DNA from: Certhia americana
Lineage: Eukaryota > Chordata > Aves > Passeriformes > Certhiidae
Reading direction: 5' to 3'
NCBI GenBank assembly: GCA_018697195.1
Contig: CM031864.1
Span: forward strand, 27,004,944-27,068,943
Length of the DNA stretch: 64,000 nt
Positions 24,137-37,548 of this stretch are shown here, piece after piece. Position 1 is the first letter of the stretch, and each line of letters starts with the position of its first letter. The position numbers and the translations under genes are program-made. Under the pieces are notes generated by a model. It was not told the DNA's origin. It worked only from the letters and a program-made list of their open reading frames with translations, and did not search any database.

Positions 24137-24445
24137 GAATCACCAAGGTTGGAAAGACCTTTAGGATCATCAAGTCCAACACTACCATCACCATGTTTAC
24201 CGCTAACCACGTCCCCAAATGCCACACCACAAGTGTTTTGAAGACTCTCAGGGTATGTGATTCCACCTCTGCCCTGGGCAGCCTGTTCAAGGGCTTTGCA
24301 TTCCTTTCCTTGAAGAAATTTTTCAATTTTTCCTGATATCCAGACTAAATCTCCCCTGGCATAGCTTGAGGCTGCTTCCTTTTGTCCAGCCATTTGATAT
24401 CTGGGAGAAGAGACTGACCCCCACCTGTCTCCAACCTCAGATAAA
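24132..24445 (-). mobile_element. CR1 LINE, ~310 bp, interrupted at its tail
   Basis: An antisense CR1 3' region: ATCATGGAATCACCAAGGTT, TTTAGGATCATCAAGTCCAA, CACGTCCCCAAATGCCACA, CTGGGCAGCCTGTTCAAGG, and a final block ending in GGGAGAAGAGACTGACCCC. The left-hand tail repeat, GAATCATG, is split off by the LTR at 23455-24131. Confidence 0.92.
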
Positions 24446-24487
24446 CTGCAAAGAATATTTTTGTTTAAACCTTAAGTGCTAAAGTAA

Positions 24488-24498
24488 AGATTTCTCTT

Positions 24499-24529
<31 letters not shown>

Positions 24530-24536
24530 TTTTTTT
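24488..24536 (+). repeat. T/C polypyrimidine tract
   Basis: Runs of T broken by single C residues, ending in an uninterrupted T-run of about 18. Low-complexity DNA. Confidence 0.9.
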
Positions 24537-27500
24537 GTTGCCACTTCTTTCTCCAGACAATTTTTGAAAACTTGTAGGAGAAAATTTCTGTCTTCGTCAG
24601 GACACTATGAGAATCCTCATTTTCATGTACAGGTGAAAAGATTGTTTACAGAGATGTCACATTACTACAAGTAGTTAAAAGAACTTTGGCCTTTCATATA
24701 AATGGGAAAATTAATTTTTTAGAGCTTTGCAGACAGTTCATAGCGTTTCCAGGGCACAGATGAAACTTGAGCTGCTTATGCTTCACCAGTAGAAAATAAT
24801 TAGATATCAGCAGAAAAGCATTGAACTATGGCTGTGTTTTTGAAGCAGGAGTGTCATTCATTCCCTTCCCTTCTTCTTCTTCATACTGTATTAAAGTAGC
24901 TCTCCTCGGATATGGTTCATTGTATGAAAGTGAAGTTGTTTATAGGAAACTTAGACTCTCACCCACTTTAGAGGAATACAGATTACAAACCATCACCCCA
25001 TCTGGCTGTTTTTTAAATAATCTGTCACCCACATTAATTAAATTATCTGTATAATATTTGTGAATTGTCTATGAGAAAAGAATCCCCTGACAGTACAAAC
25101 TTTCAAGAAAGTCTTCAGTTGTTGCTTTGTGCTTCTATGGGTGTTGCAGGATAAATACCTTGCCAGCTGGAGTGTGAAATATGCAGGTTTATTCTCTTTC
25201 ACAGCAGTAAAGAGGTAAAAGAAAGATAAGGTTTAGGCAGGAATAGTCCACTTTTTCATTCTATAGAGATTTAGCCTAATCTTAAATAATAAAATAAATA
25301 AACCCTAAAATAGAAAGTTAACATATTTAGCAACATATCTTAGAGTACTCCTTATTCATACACTGTATTAGCAAGACTATGATAAAGAGAAGCATCTGGA
25401 AGTATCTGACAGCAGCAAAAAATTTAAAAAAAAAATGTTTTTCCAATTTCTAAATTCTACCCACTCAATAAGAGACACATTTTTATTTTTTCTTTCTTTT
25501 TTTTCAAAAATCAGGTCTCAAAACCAAATTGACATTGCTTGTTCGTGGAACATGTCCTGTTTTGCAAGTTTAATAATTCAGAAAAAGCAAGAGTGGTTCA
25601 TGCTTATGAAAAGGTCATATGAAAACTTGGAATCTAAAAGATAAAAAGCCTCTTCAAGACTGATTGTAAAATGCTTTGATGTCTTGCAAATGTATGGAGC
25701 CAGTTTACTCTTCTAAATTGTAAAATTAAGGAAGTTCATGTAGCATTTCCTGAAAAAAGTATTGGAAGGAGACTACTGATGTTCCCCCAGTTGGGTAAAA
25801 CAAAAAATGATCCTTCAGTAAATCTTGCACATTGTCAAGAAGTAAAATTGAATCCTAAATAATGTCTTCAGTAATGACCAACTGAGAAATCTTCTCTCTC
25901 TTCTGTGTGTTCTGCAAATTTTCACAGGAAAGCTGCATTCATAACACAGGACATTTAGCCTTTGCAATAAGACTTTATGTAAGTGTTTAATAGTCTTGTG
26001 ATTCTGTAATTGCTCAGAAGCCAAAACAGGAAGAAATAGTGGCATTTCACTGTGCACTATTTCAACCATTTGAACCAGATGTCAAGTGAAATTTCAAACA
26101 TAGTAATGATTGCTGTGGACTCAAGGCCCTCTGTATCTCACTGTCCTTTATTGTCTTCATCAAAAATGAAATATTAATTTCTGGCCTTGACTACACTGTC
26201 TGGAGCTACTGAAATCTGATCCTGGAAGATGTCCTTACTCTATATCAAATCTGAGAGCAGCAAATACTTCTCAATTTCAGTGTGAGTCTTTAATCATGCT
26301 GCTCCTTACTGGGTTACTCCTCCTGAGAACAAGACAGAAGATTTTGCTAAATCCATTCGTTCATTTCTCAGGTTTATTTTTACGTTTTGTTTTTGTTTGT
26401 TTTAGGGATTTTTGTGTAGTAAAAACCAGATACTCAAGTAAGATTTCAGTTGTCCTGCATTTCATACTTTCATCATGACATTGGGATTGCAGGAGAGGCT
26501 TTGAATTTGCTTTTCTTGGCTAGATGATGACTCTAACACTAACCAGTTTCCCTCTTGATTTTCTGCCAGTTCTGTTGAAAATTATACAACAAATCAGTAG
26601 CTAGCAACAAATTATATTCATCACATAATTTAGGCAGCTTTGCTTACATTCTGCCTCCCAATCCATCTCCTGTGAAGCCACTTACGCCATTTCAGACTTT
26701 CCAACAGCTTCAAACACACACGGCAGTTTAAAAAATTTGCCAGATAAATAATTCATGGTTTCTCCTCTGAACCAGACCATATGTGACGGTGGTCTGAGGA
26801 ACAGGACAGAGAACATTCAGTTTTGTCATTATAACAAAATTTGCAAGTCTGTAAGACCATATGGAGCCTTAGTCTTCAAAAATGTGGTGAGAGGGTTAGT
26901 TTATCAGTGATACACAAAATTTCATCTTTTATCCTGGAAAATATAGAGCTATGAGAGCTCTACAGTTGTGATTTTGCTTTTCAGACTTTCTCATCCCCAA
27001 ACCATTGCCCCAGTAGCCATCTTGCTGCTTATGCAGCATATGCAGAGAGCAGAGTGTGTAGTTCTGGTTTATGAATTTACTTGGCATAGCTAAAGTTGAG
27101 CTGAAAACTTAATTATATGTCTGTCCAAAAAAGATCTCGTAAACTCTCTGTGTGTTCTACCATGACAAAAACCTTCACACTCACAAAGTCATTGGGATTA
27201 TTAGATTGTCTTTGAATGTTACCTCAGTTTTAGCAATCATATTCCTTTCCATGGAGCAAGAGAAACAGTTTCTTAGCTCTGAAAATGCTTGACTGTCACT
27301 GGTTTCTCTTTATTTTTCCTTCACAATACTGCATCAAAAGGAGAATGAGACCAAGGATGTGGAAGACTGAACCTCTGCCATGGACAATAACAAAACTGCT
27401 ACCACAAAATACATAGATTTATCCAGGGTCTTTTTTGATTCCAGAATCTGAATGTTTTCAGTGGTTACTGCTATTCCAATATATTATCGGTATTGCTTTC

Positions 27501-27569
27501 CAAAACCATATTAAAAATGTTAACTCAAAGCACAGTCTGGAAGTAACTGTACTTTTTCATCATTTATTG

Positions 27570-27587
27570 CTATTATTATTATTATTG
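27570..27587 (+). repeat. (ATT)n microsatellite
   Basis: About six ATT units. No associated transposon tail is recognisable. Confidence 0.85.
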
Positions 27588-28679
27588 GTGAAACTTTGTC
27601 TATATTAAATTTTTCCTTTGGTTCAATCATACCTTCTGTTTTCTCCTCAGCAGCTTCAGGATGAATTGATAGCTGATATGATAAAAAGTAAATTATCCAA
27701 ACTGAAAGCACAAAACTTCTATATACACTCATATTTCACTTCACAACAATTAAAGATAAATTGGAATGATTTATCCAGAATACCAAAAATTCAATTGTAG
27801 TATAAATATACGCCCAAATACGTCCTTTATTTGCACTGCTTATGCAAAAGACATTCAATCTCTGTTTTTACTGACTGCAATTAAGGATGCTTTAAGATGA
27901 AAGAATATTGAGCCAATAATTTTAAGAGGAGTACAGGCTTAAAACAAAAGAGAGTTTTAAAAACAGTAAAAATTCCCAGACAGCTTTCAAACTTTTTTTT
28001 TTTCTTTGAGATATATCAGAAATATTATCATCACCTAAACTGACTTTTAGAAGGCTAAAAGAAATAGAGGGCATTTCCTCAATATTAATGCCTTGTGTGC
28101 TGTATTTCAATCTTATTTAACCTTGTGTAGATACTACAGAAGTTTGAGTGAAATTAGGAATTCAATGAAATTCATTGTCAGTTATGTACTTTCTTGAAAA
28201 CTGCTTAAGAATGAGGAATGCACCCTTTTGCAAGGGCATTTCACAGATATTTATATGGACATTCATAGATATGGCTATTTTCACATAAAATCATTGAATG
28301 CAAACCCATAGAGATGTTCCTTTGGATGACAGCAAACAGGAAAACAAAGCCAATTGTTCCTGCACCCAAAAAAGTTGTATGGACCTCTCCTTTAATTTTC
28401 TGTACATAAAACTTCATGCAGGATGCACCAGATTAAATTGCAAGACACCAAAAAGTGTGCTCTTGTCACAGTTTCTCCTAGAGAATAATCCATTTTTTAT
28501 TTTTGTTTTTTCCTACCTCCGTGTCTAAAATAAGGTCACTCAGTGCATCAACTCACACATGGGAAGGTCCTGCAAGAAGCCACTTAAAAAGCTGTCATGC
28601 AAGTAACAAAATTAAAATAAAAAATCTTATAGAAAACAGTTTGATTCTCCATTGGTGCAGTGAAAGAAGAGGAAACCAG

Positions 28680-29165
28680 TCATGGAATCTTGGAATAGTT
28701 TGGGATGGACTCTTAAAGCCTATCTTGTTTCATGCCCTGCCATGGGTAGGGCCACCTTCCACCTGCCCAGGTTGCTCCAAACCCCACCCAGCCTGGCCTT
28801 GGACACTTCCAGGGATCCAGGGGCAGGCACAGCTTCTCTGGGCACCCTGTGTCAGGGCCACCCCACCCTCACAGGGAAGAATTCCTTCCCAATATCTCAT
28901 CTAACCCTGCCCTCTGGCAGTTTGAAGACATTCCCCCTTATCCTGTCACTCCAAGTCCTTGAAAACCATCTCTCTCTATGTTTTCTGTAGGATACCTTCA
29001 GGCGCCTGAAGATCTCTGTTGGGTCACCCCAAAGCTTCTCATCTCAAGGCTTAACAACCTCAACTCTCCCAGCCTTTCTTCCCAGCAGAGCTGCTCCATT
29101 GCTCTGATCATCCTGCTTCCTCCTCTGGACACTTCTACAGCTCCAGATCCTTCCTGTGCTGAGTA
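28680..29165 (-). mobile_element. CR1 LINE, ~490 bp 3' fragment
   Basis: A well-preserved antisense CR1. It shows ATGGAATCTTGGAATAGTTT at its 3' tail, then CCACCTGCCCAGGTTGCTCC, CTTGGACACTTCCAGGGATC, CCTCACAGGGAAGAATTCC and, inside ORF2, CAGCAGAGCTGCTCCATTGC. It covers the same part of CR1 as 17650-18195 but in the other direction. The 100-130-codon frames crossing it are chance. Confidence 0.92.
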
Positions 29166-32100
29166 ATAGAGAGGAAACTCTTCCTTTAAGCTTCCACTCA
29201 GACTAACTGACCACTAAACAATTACATCTGTAAAATGAAAACATTTTTTGAATGAACAGGTGGGGTGGAATTACGGAAATATTTTGACAAAACAGTTTAA
29301 ATAAATTATTTCTGACAACTGATTTTTGAAGATGGAAATGGCAGCTTTGAGGGTGCACTGTCATTAATCAATTTGCATACTGGCCTTTAATAACCAGTTT
29401 TCACAGAGCAATAGAAAATTTCCCCTTTTTTCATAGGTCAGTTGAGGCCCCTTCCCTTCCTCACATCTGAAATTAAAAAGTGCCTAATCAATGAAAGTGA
29501 AAAAGGCTTCCTGCCACTTCCTTTTTTCACTGTCCCAGAAGTTGTTCTCTATCAAACCAGAGAAGATGAAAAGTCTGGCTTTTCTCTTTTGTAATATTTT
29601 AATTTACTTGTCTCAAACTATAGAATGTGGGAAAAGAGTTATGAGAAAATACTTAAATAGAATTGAGTCCTTTCTGATGTTTTCAAAGTTAATGAATTGT
29701 ACTACAGGTGACTGGCAATGGTTTCAGACATTGATTTTAGAGCAGCTGTGTTTGCTTTAAGCAGCAATGTCTTTAAAAGTCACAAGAGAAAAACGGCATC
29801 TTGATGTCATGACCATGAATTTAGCAAGGTGTGTGTTTAGAAGGCCATTTTTCCAGCCCTTTTTTATTATCAGTGACAAATAATTCCTGTAGGAATGGCC
29901 CTGTGCAATTCAAACAGGATGTTACATTCCCATTGAGATGTAGGTTTTGGGGGATGTGGAAACGAGGACACAGCTGTGGGTGAACATGGTTTTGGATGCT
30001 CATCAAGAAGATTGGAATTATGAATAAATACAGCATGAAAAAATTAATTAGACCTTGGGAGGGACTAAGAGAAGCTTTCAAGGGAGGGTATTTAGACACA
30101 TCTATTACCAGAGAGAAATACATATCATCCAAATTTTGGTGACAAGCAAAATATGTGTGAAGTGAGCTTCCTCATATCCACACCTCAGGATAGCTATTCC
30201 TGACATCCTGGTTTCTAGCAAACATAAAACCTGTAGTTACAAAAAAGATCAAGTTGTTATTTCAGGTGGGTAGGGTACATGCAATTTCTTCCCTATGGTT
30301 CACACTTCCAGTAATATTTGTTCTTCATTTTTGCATAACCCAAAGAGCTGAATAAAAAAAATTAATTAAATAATCTGGTATGAAATGGTCTCTTGTTCTC
30401 ACCTTTACAGCAGTAGTACTGTGCTCCAGGTAAACTGGGAGCTGGAGGAAGAAAGTACATTTAGGGTTTATAGCTGAGCATGACATAACACAGCTCTTCT
30501 GAATGACAGAAGTAAGTAATGATGATCTGATATTTCTCTCATCAGCAGTAAATTAAGAATTGGGGTATTCTTCATGAGTTGGAACATGACTACAGGGAAC
30601 AGGGCTTTATGCATTTCTGTTGCCATTAACCTATGTAGGGAGGTGGACACATTGCATCCCTCTGTCATGGCAACTATTGTCACATAAAGTGTATAAATAA
30701 AATGCATAAATAAAACTCTCTAATTCAATTCCAATTCATATCCCAAATGTGAAAAGAGATTTTTATATTACAAACAAAGCTAGGGTAAATCAGCTCATGC
30801 TTTCTATCACTAACATAAATAAAGTTGGCAGATTTTATCAAGGGCCATTAATGCCAGTTGTAAAACAACTTGGAAAAAACCCTAAAATTCCTCACAAAGA
30901 GTGTTCTAATTTCTAAAATATAATTCCAGAATTCTAAAATAAATGGGGTTTGTAGTGACCTCAGGAGGGTCCAGCGAAGCTGTTGCATCCGGAGCCAGCA
31001 CAGACTTCTCAGTCCTGGGCCGCAGGAGTTAAGACCTCCAAGGACTGAGATCACAGGTATCAACTTAGATTAAGGAGGACCTTCCCAAGGCACCATATAG
31101 GCTGCCCTAAAGGTCACAAACAGCACCTGACTGGTAGGATGCTCAGTTCACTTCTGATGATTGCTGGGAAAATGCTGATTTAGTACATATAAAAAAAAAA
31201 ACAAAAAAAACCCCCAACGTTGGCCTAGAAATTGTTCATCTGTACATTTTATGAATGCATGTGTCATTCAGCAAATACATTCTGTCCTTTGGCAGATCAG
31301 TATTGAATTGCTGTGGAATAAAGAGAGATGCGGTTTCATGGAGTTGTTTTTTCATTTGTTTGCTTGGGAGTTCTGAGGGGGGTTTTAGTTTGGTTTAGTT
31401 TTTGGTTCTGAGGGAGGTTTTAGTTTTTTTCTCTTAGTGTTTTGTAGGCCTTTTTTTTTTTTTTCTCCTACAGGCTAAATCAAAATTCTAGATAATTCAT
31501 GAAGTTTTCTCATTGAAAAACCAAGTACAACGAACTGTGACAAAGGGAACAAAGATACCAGCTATATATTCCGCAAACATGTATGGAGGGCTGAGTTTGG
31601 AATCCCAGTTTTACCTGAAGCACCAGGTCTCAGGTTAACAGCAATAATTTATGTACTGTGTCAGTCAAAGTATCATTTCTCCATGGAGGAAAACAGTGAA
31701 AATCTACTGGCTCCTTCAGAGGATGCTTTAGGGAACCAGATAACCTTTTTTCTTAACCTTCTTCTAATACAGAAAAGAAAATACTATGTTTTGGTGTGGC
31801 ATGAATGTATTGGGCATTTCATCTAAGCCATCAGAGAGTTCTAGTCCAAGGAATCTTTTTACCTGGGCATGCACCCTAAATGCCTCAGTAGGAGAACTGC
31901 AAAGATTTGGATATCACAAGCTAAAACTGCTAAATATAACTGGTTTTGAATAGTTAGAAAATAGGAGAAAAATATGTTTTCCTCCTTCCTTATTACTGGA
32001 CCTCTCCTTTGACCTCTTGGAGAAGTGACCTTTGTGCTCTTCAACAGCACAAAGTGAAAAAGACACTTCTAGCTGCAAGTAGTTGTGGAAAAGTTTAGTG

Positions 32101-33158
32101 TCTGCTGAGCTCACAGGTGAGAGAAAACACTGAGCTCTGACAGTTTAATCTGGGGTTTAGAGACATTGTTAGAGGTCCTCTAGAAACAGAACCATTTGTT
32201 TCTTGAGGCTGTTTCCCATTAAGAATTAAAATAATGTTGTGTGGATTGTGTGCCTCCACATTTAGAAGCTCCACACTCACTACAGAGCTTTTCACCTTCT
32301 ACAAGCCCACTTCTCAGTAAGAAAATCAATATCTAAGGCAGGTATTGGCTCCAAAGAAATAAGACCATCAAATGGCGTCTCCTACTTACTTCATAAATAA
32401 TGTTAGCAGCACAACTCATAATTACACATGATTATTTCTAAATCTGACTTCAAAATTACATTTATGGTAAAACCTTAGTGTTCTAAATTAATTCTACTGC
32501 TGGTTAGGGTGTTCGAAAAGGTGGGGTTTTCACAGGAAAGCCCTGTTGAAGAGTAGAAGTAATGTAAGAAAGAGAAGTGGGAAAGAAAGCAGGACTCCAG
32601 TTTCTATTTCATAAAGCCCCAGTGTTTGCTCCTCTCCTGTCAGTTCTCATCTCAGTCCCAAACCCATAATAAAGGGATGCTGAATGCCTCACCCTTCCAG
32701 CCCACTGGCTGTCACCAAAATGTTTAATTTTATTGGCTCTGCTAAGAAGCTTTAAACTGCCTCTAGAATTTTTAGACTTGAGTTTACACCTCTTTGAGCC
32801 CAACAGCTTCAAGCACTCTGGTTCATTGAGGAAACCTGAGAGATATTTCTGCTAAAAGGAAAGACAGAAGAGGAATTTGTATGCACTGAAATTTAGGGGA
32901 AAAGCCTTCAACATACTCTTCAAAAGGTATTTTATTACAGAGAAACATGGCTTAGCTACTTTGAAATTACAGATTGTCAAGTTTTCCCAAAGTAATAGAG
33001 AATCTAAGAAGAAAGGCACAAATACCAGCAGATTTTTCCAAATTAACAGTTCTATGCTTTATACAAAGATGTATGCAAAGATTCTGAAAGGTGAGAAAAT
33101 TCATATCAAAGCAGCATTCCCTTCCAAATCATAAAAATTTTACATTCTCAGGGGAAAT
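29166..33158. other. unassigned AT-rich DNA
   Basis: About 4 kb without a recognised gene or mobile element. A GC-richer patch at 30955-31080 contains a 9-bp inverted repeat (CTCAGTCCT/AGGACTGAG) but no identifiable family. A small tandem duplication lies at 31368-31428. Confidence 0.5.
31368..31428 (+). repeat. two-copy imperfect tandem repeat
   Basis: Two copies of a roughly 24-bp G/T-rich unit, GTTCTGAGGGGGGTTTTAG and GTTCTGAGGGAGGTTTTAG, separated by a T/G-rich spacer. Confidence 0.75.
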
Positions 33159-33504
33159 AGATCATGTTGTATCCCTTTCACGAATGCTCTCCCCCCAAAG
33201 CCCCTCCCCCAGAAACTGTAACCTGGCCTGGGTTACCTGCCCCCTTGTCTCCTGACCTATGGCCTTCAGCCAGGTAACTTGACCCCGACCCCAAAGGTGA
33301 TAAAATCCCCTCTCCCCCCATGTGACCCCCTTCTTGCCTCCAGATTCCCTTCATGGAATAAAGCCTTGGAATACATCCTGAGGTAAGGGCCTCTTTAGTA
33401 ACTCTCTCTACCCTATCTTGTAGTTCCCCTCATTCCAATACTCCCCCTAAATCTGAGCTGGCAGCTTGTAGGGGGGTGGAGGAACAGGGGAATTAACAAG
33501 ATCA
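33159..33504 (+). mobile_element. solo LTR, class II ERV (family D, 334 bp)
   Basis: The LTR is 33165-33498, starting TGTTGTATCCC and ending GGAATTAACA. It has a perfect 6-bp TSD, AGATCA (33159-33164 and 33499-33504). U3 is C-rich (CTCCCCCCAAAGCCCCTCC), a TATA-like GATAAAATCC lies near 33299, and the poly(A) signal AATAAA is at 33357-33362. It has no internal sequence. It is not obviously the same family as the other LTRs here. Confidence 0.92.
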
Positions 33505-34954
33505 CATTACTGAATTTCAGTAAATTTAACAATTAGCATCAGCTGAAGACAAGGAAGTTAAGAATACATATTCAATAATATTTCCTGGTAAGTTTTGCTG
33601 GTAATACCATTGCCAGTATGTGTGTAGATATATATATTGAATTCTGATGTTATGCCATCTTCTGTACTTGTCTCAGTCCTTGCTAGATAGAACATACATT
33701 GGAATTGGCAAACCTTACGTAAAATAAAATAAAAGGTCAGATTTGGTAGAAAAACTGTGCTGCTTTAAGGACAAACTTTCAAATGAAAATTTATCCTTTC
33801 ACTTCATTATTATGTTCCTATATATTATAGTACTTAGATGACATTTTTACATGCAGGATGATAGGAAGTACTTGATTTTTCTTACTTTGCAGCTAAATAC
33901 TTGTATTAATCTGTATTAGTTACTGCACATTCCTAAATGAGCAGTTTAGGATGATCAAAGCAGTCCATATGGCTGACCAGATCCTGCCATCAGCTTCACA
34001 AGAGCAGCTTTGCTGAAGCACATGGAATTAGCTGAGATTTACACAAGTATAACAGAATCAATTAACTCAGACCTCAGTTTTCAGATAGCTAATTGGAGAT
34101 ATATATGCAGTGATAAAAAATGTTAATTATTGTGGAATAATGTACTGCAGAGAAATGGTTTCTTCTTTCATTCTTTTTTTTTTATTTCCTTAGAGATCAT
34201 TCCCTGCAGTTTCTTTACCTTAATTACAGCTTTTCAAGGCTGGTGCAGTCAGCTTTAGAATTTATGTTTATCTATTCCAGTCTAGTTATGTAGCATAATG
34301 TTTCACCTACACATTGAAATTTAGGGAACTTTGCTCTCACTGATGTTATTTCACTTCTTGACACAAAATCTCCCTATAGTGGGGTTTGGTTTAGTTGGGT
34401 TTTTTTTTCCTTCTAAAGATATATGATCTCTATAGAAAACCAAATTTAAAAACATGTGAAGAGTCTGGAAAAAAAATCCATATGGATGGGACTACTTTTT
34501 AAGCTGTTTGAGTCAGAAATTGTAACAAAGCAGGTAACATGTTCTTCTAAGTTGTTGTGAGAAATTGAGTGAGTAAGACTGAAAGGATAATGTGAAGATA
34601 TTTGTTTTCTTTAAAGTGCACCTATTTAGACACACATACGTACATATATATTTGTATGTGTATACACATACATGTATATAAATACACAAATTACTCTGTT
34701 TAGAAACTCCTAAAAGCAGGCACTGGACTATTTTCCTGCAATTTACCCAGCAGCAATCAGGATTTGACAGGGGGGCAGAGCTGTGTGTGAGCAGCGGTTC
34801 TGCTCATTATTTACGTACTTATTTACAGCAAGGAGGGCTCAAGGAAGTTCAAGCCCTTCCAGAAAAATAATTACAGTGCAAATAAATTACTTCTCCATTT
34901 CAGGAGGTAGCAGATGATCTTTGATGTTGTGTTGGATGTCACAAACTATCCAGT
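33505..34954. other. unassigned AT-rich DNA
   Basis: No gene recognised. Contains an alternating TA/CA/TG microsatellite-like stretch at 34622-34690. Confidence 0.5.
34622..34690 (+). repeat. compound TA/CA/TG low-complexity repeat
   Basis: An imperfect mixture of ACACATAC, TATATATTTG and TGTATATA units with many interruptions. Probably a decayed dinucleotide array. Confidence 0.8.
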
Positions 34955-35070
34955 GTTGAAAGGAGCCCATGAGAACCATCGAATCCAACTTCTGGCCCTG
35001 CACAGGACAGGATCTTAGGATCACAGGTCTTCAGAGGAATCCCAGCCTCCAAAGAGAGATCCACAGCCCC
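34955..35070 (-). mobile_element. possible CR1 LINE remnant
   Basis: A weak antisense CR1 signature: GAACCATCGAATCCAACTTC, followed by TGGCCCTGCACAGGACAGG. This matches the CR1 subtype whose 3' UTR carries CTGGCCCTGCACAGGACA. The rest is too diverged to follow. Confidence 0.6.
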
Positions 35071-37548
35071 ATTTTTTCAGTTTCTGAAAAATAGTTACCC
35101 TACCTTGAAAATAACCTGGGCCAGATGGAAAAGCGTGACTTATTAAGAAATGTAGCGGCATTTTCACACATCTTTTTAAAGTGTTGTGTTCCTTCTGCTT
35201 TGAAAAGGTCCCTATTTCACAGACCCTCTGAGAAGATGGGCAGCAATAAAGCCAGTGAAGTGTACCTAGTTAAGAAATAATTATGATTTAAAAAAAAAAA
35301 AATAAAAATTCAGTCATTCAGTCCAGGAATCTGTTCCAATCTGGTTCTGAAAACCAAAGCTGTGCATGCTGTGAGGCACTGAGGGACTCCTTGGCAACCC
35401 CCCTGAGATACTCCATGTTGCCCCAGACTTGGAACTCACATTTCAGGGGAGGAATGTGCAGAATTACATAGAACTACACAGCTCAAAAATCTTTCACTTT
35501 TAGTCATGGTACTCATAACATCATATTAAATTTACAAGCACCAAGCTAAAGGAATAATTTTACACCAAAAAATACTCAGTTTCCACTGGACATTTCTCTT
35601 GAAATCAATCCTTTTTTTCACATGACAGCCCCAGCATTTTATAGAATTTTTGGGAATAAAGATATTACTTAGAAATGGATTGTAATTTTTATTTATCTCC
35701 AGAAATTATTTCATCAATAATAAAAATATAAAGCCTGTGCTACTTTTATGGCTGGAGGTATCAATTCCCTCACAGATATTAAAATTTCAATATTTTACTT
35801 TGTTTATTTGTTCAGGTTTAGTAATTTTGATTATGGTTTTAAATATGTCAGTATTTAGAATTTGGAAGTTAGAAGTTATATTCTGCATGGTAGGATACTA
35901 AACACAAATAGCCTGTGCCATTTCAATTAAATGAACTCTTTTTTCAGCTGCTTAAAGTTGTTGGCTTACAATTTTTAAAGCAATAAAAGTTGACTTGTTA
36001 ATATAACCTGATGTAGATTGACCAGGTGCTCTCCAAGGCTCTGTCTCACTCTCCCTTCTCAATGAGATGGGTGAGAAAACATTGTCATATAATGACAGGG
36101 AGCTCATTCATCAGTTACTGTAAAGGCAAAACAGTTCGAGATGGGGAAGACTAATTTAATTTATTGCTAATTAATAATAGATTAGCATGGTGAGAAACAG
36201 CCAAAAAATGTAATACCTAAATCTTGTCATGTAAGTCCAGTACAGACCTTAAATCAGTGAAAAGAAAAAATTTGGAGGCTGTGTTGTTCCCCAACATTTC
36301 CATGTCTCATTCTTATCATTTGCAGTTTTAGCAGAGATAAATCATTTATTCAAAACTGTCAATGAAAACAATGTTGACGTTATGGGTACTCAAGGAAAGG
36401 GACATGAACAGAGTTGAAGAAGCCCAGGGTTATATAAGAACTGTAACTAAAGCAGAAACATAATCATTACTATTGCACAGCATTAATTTCCTGTAATAAG
36501 GGAATTATTTCCTATAATAAGGGAGCAATTTCCTGTAATAAGAGAAATGCTTCCATGGGTCAGAAACAAGGTCCAATTCTCACATGTAGGATTTTCACAA
36601 ATTATTAAAGCTATTTTAGTGTAAGATTTTGCAGTTAGGGTAGGAGGACTCCCTGACAACAGCCAAGACAAACTTTTTATCTCCTTTTATTTTCTCTCCA
36701 TTGAGCAATAGCACTATGTGTGGGACAAAAAAGCACCACAAAAAAGAGTTCAAAGACTTTTGTGAGGTTTTTTTCCTTGAACATCTGATGAAACCAAAGT
36801 GAATGTTATCATATTGTGTAGGTGACTATGCAACTCACCAAAAAAACCCAAATATTTTCATTTTCAAGTAAGTGTTTCATAGTCATGCAGCTTTTTACTA
36901 ATGCCACATGAAAATGGGATGACTGTTAAAGGGAATCCTGCGCTCACCATAAACATTGCAACAACAGGATAAGCTTCAGAAAGTCTTCAGAACTTCCTAG
37001 TTCTAAGAAAAAAGGCAACTTCAAAAAATTTATTTTGGTGGGTTTGTTTTGGTTTGTTTTGGTTTTTCTTTGGTCTCATCATTAGTGTTTTTAAAAAATT
37101 ATTCTGTCTTTTAGATACATATAAGGAAAAAGCCAAATTGGTTCTTTTGTCTTTTTAGTTTCTTACAAAGCTCTGAGTGTCTTGGAAACAATCTTCAGCT
37201 TTGATCTAGGGCAGGTTAACAGGAATATTTAAACTTTTCAGTCATCAATCAGTGACAACACAAAAATTATATTTCAATGTCAAGACTAAGAAACAGCCAG
37301 GATTTCTGCAGTTTTATTTCCTCCTGGATAGATGTTTTCTTCTCAGAAGAGATTGTTTCTTTCTCTGTCTTGATGAATTCATCTCCTGAGTAACCATGAG
37401 CAGAGACATGAGAGAACCATCCTCAGGTATGACACTGACTGAAACTTTTAGTTATAAACCAAATCCCAATTTAAAGCTGCTGGTTTGTCTATAATTATGT
37501 AAAATACTCATTAGCACCACTAAAACATACTGGAGATGAAATTGAATG
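35071..37548. other. unassigned AT-rich DNA
   Basis: No gene or mobile element recognised in about 2.5 kb. It contains the minisatellite at 36484-36550 and a GGTTTGTTTT-type duplication near 37040-37062. Confidence 0.5.
36484..36550 (+). repeat. three-copy ~22-bp minisatellite
   Basis: Three head-to-tail copies of a unit like ATTTCCTGTAATAAGGGA with variable 3-4-bp ends. In one minus-strand frame this gives a three-fold 'SLITGN'-like peptide repeat, which follows from the DNA repeat and is not evidence for a protein. Confidence 0.85.

Larger units (their letters stand above)
24446..28679. other. unassigned AT-rich DNA
   Basis: About 4.2 kb with no gene or mobile element recognised. It holds a polypyrimidine tract (24488-24536) and a short (ATT)n array (27570-27587). 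Open frames are 104 codons or shorter and look random. Confidence 0.5.

Noticed and set aside
30955..31080. GC-richer patch with a 9-bp inverted repeat
   Set aside because: Inverted repeat arms are short and no family or RNA fold could be named.
36484..36550. Short regularly repeated units, CRISPR-like at first sight
   Set aside because: The units are directly tandem without unique spacers, there are only three, and the genome is a vertebrate's. It is a minisatellite.
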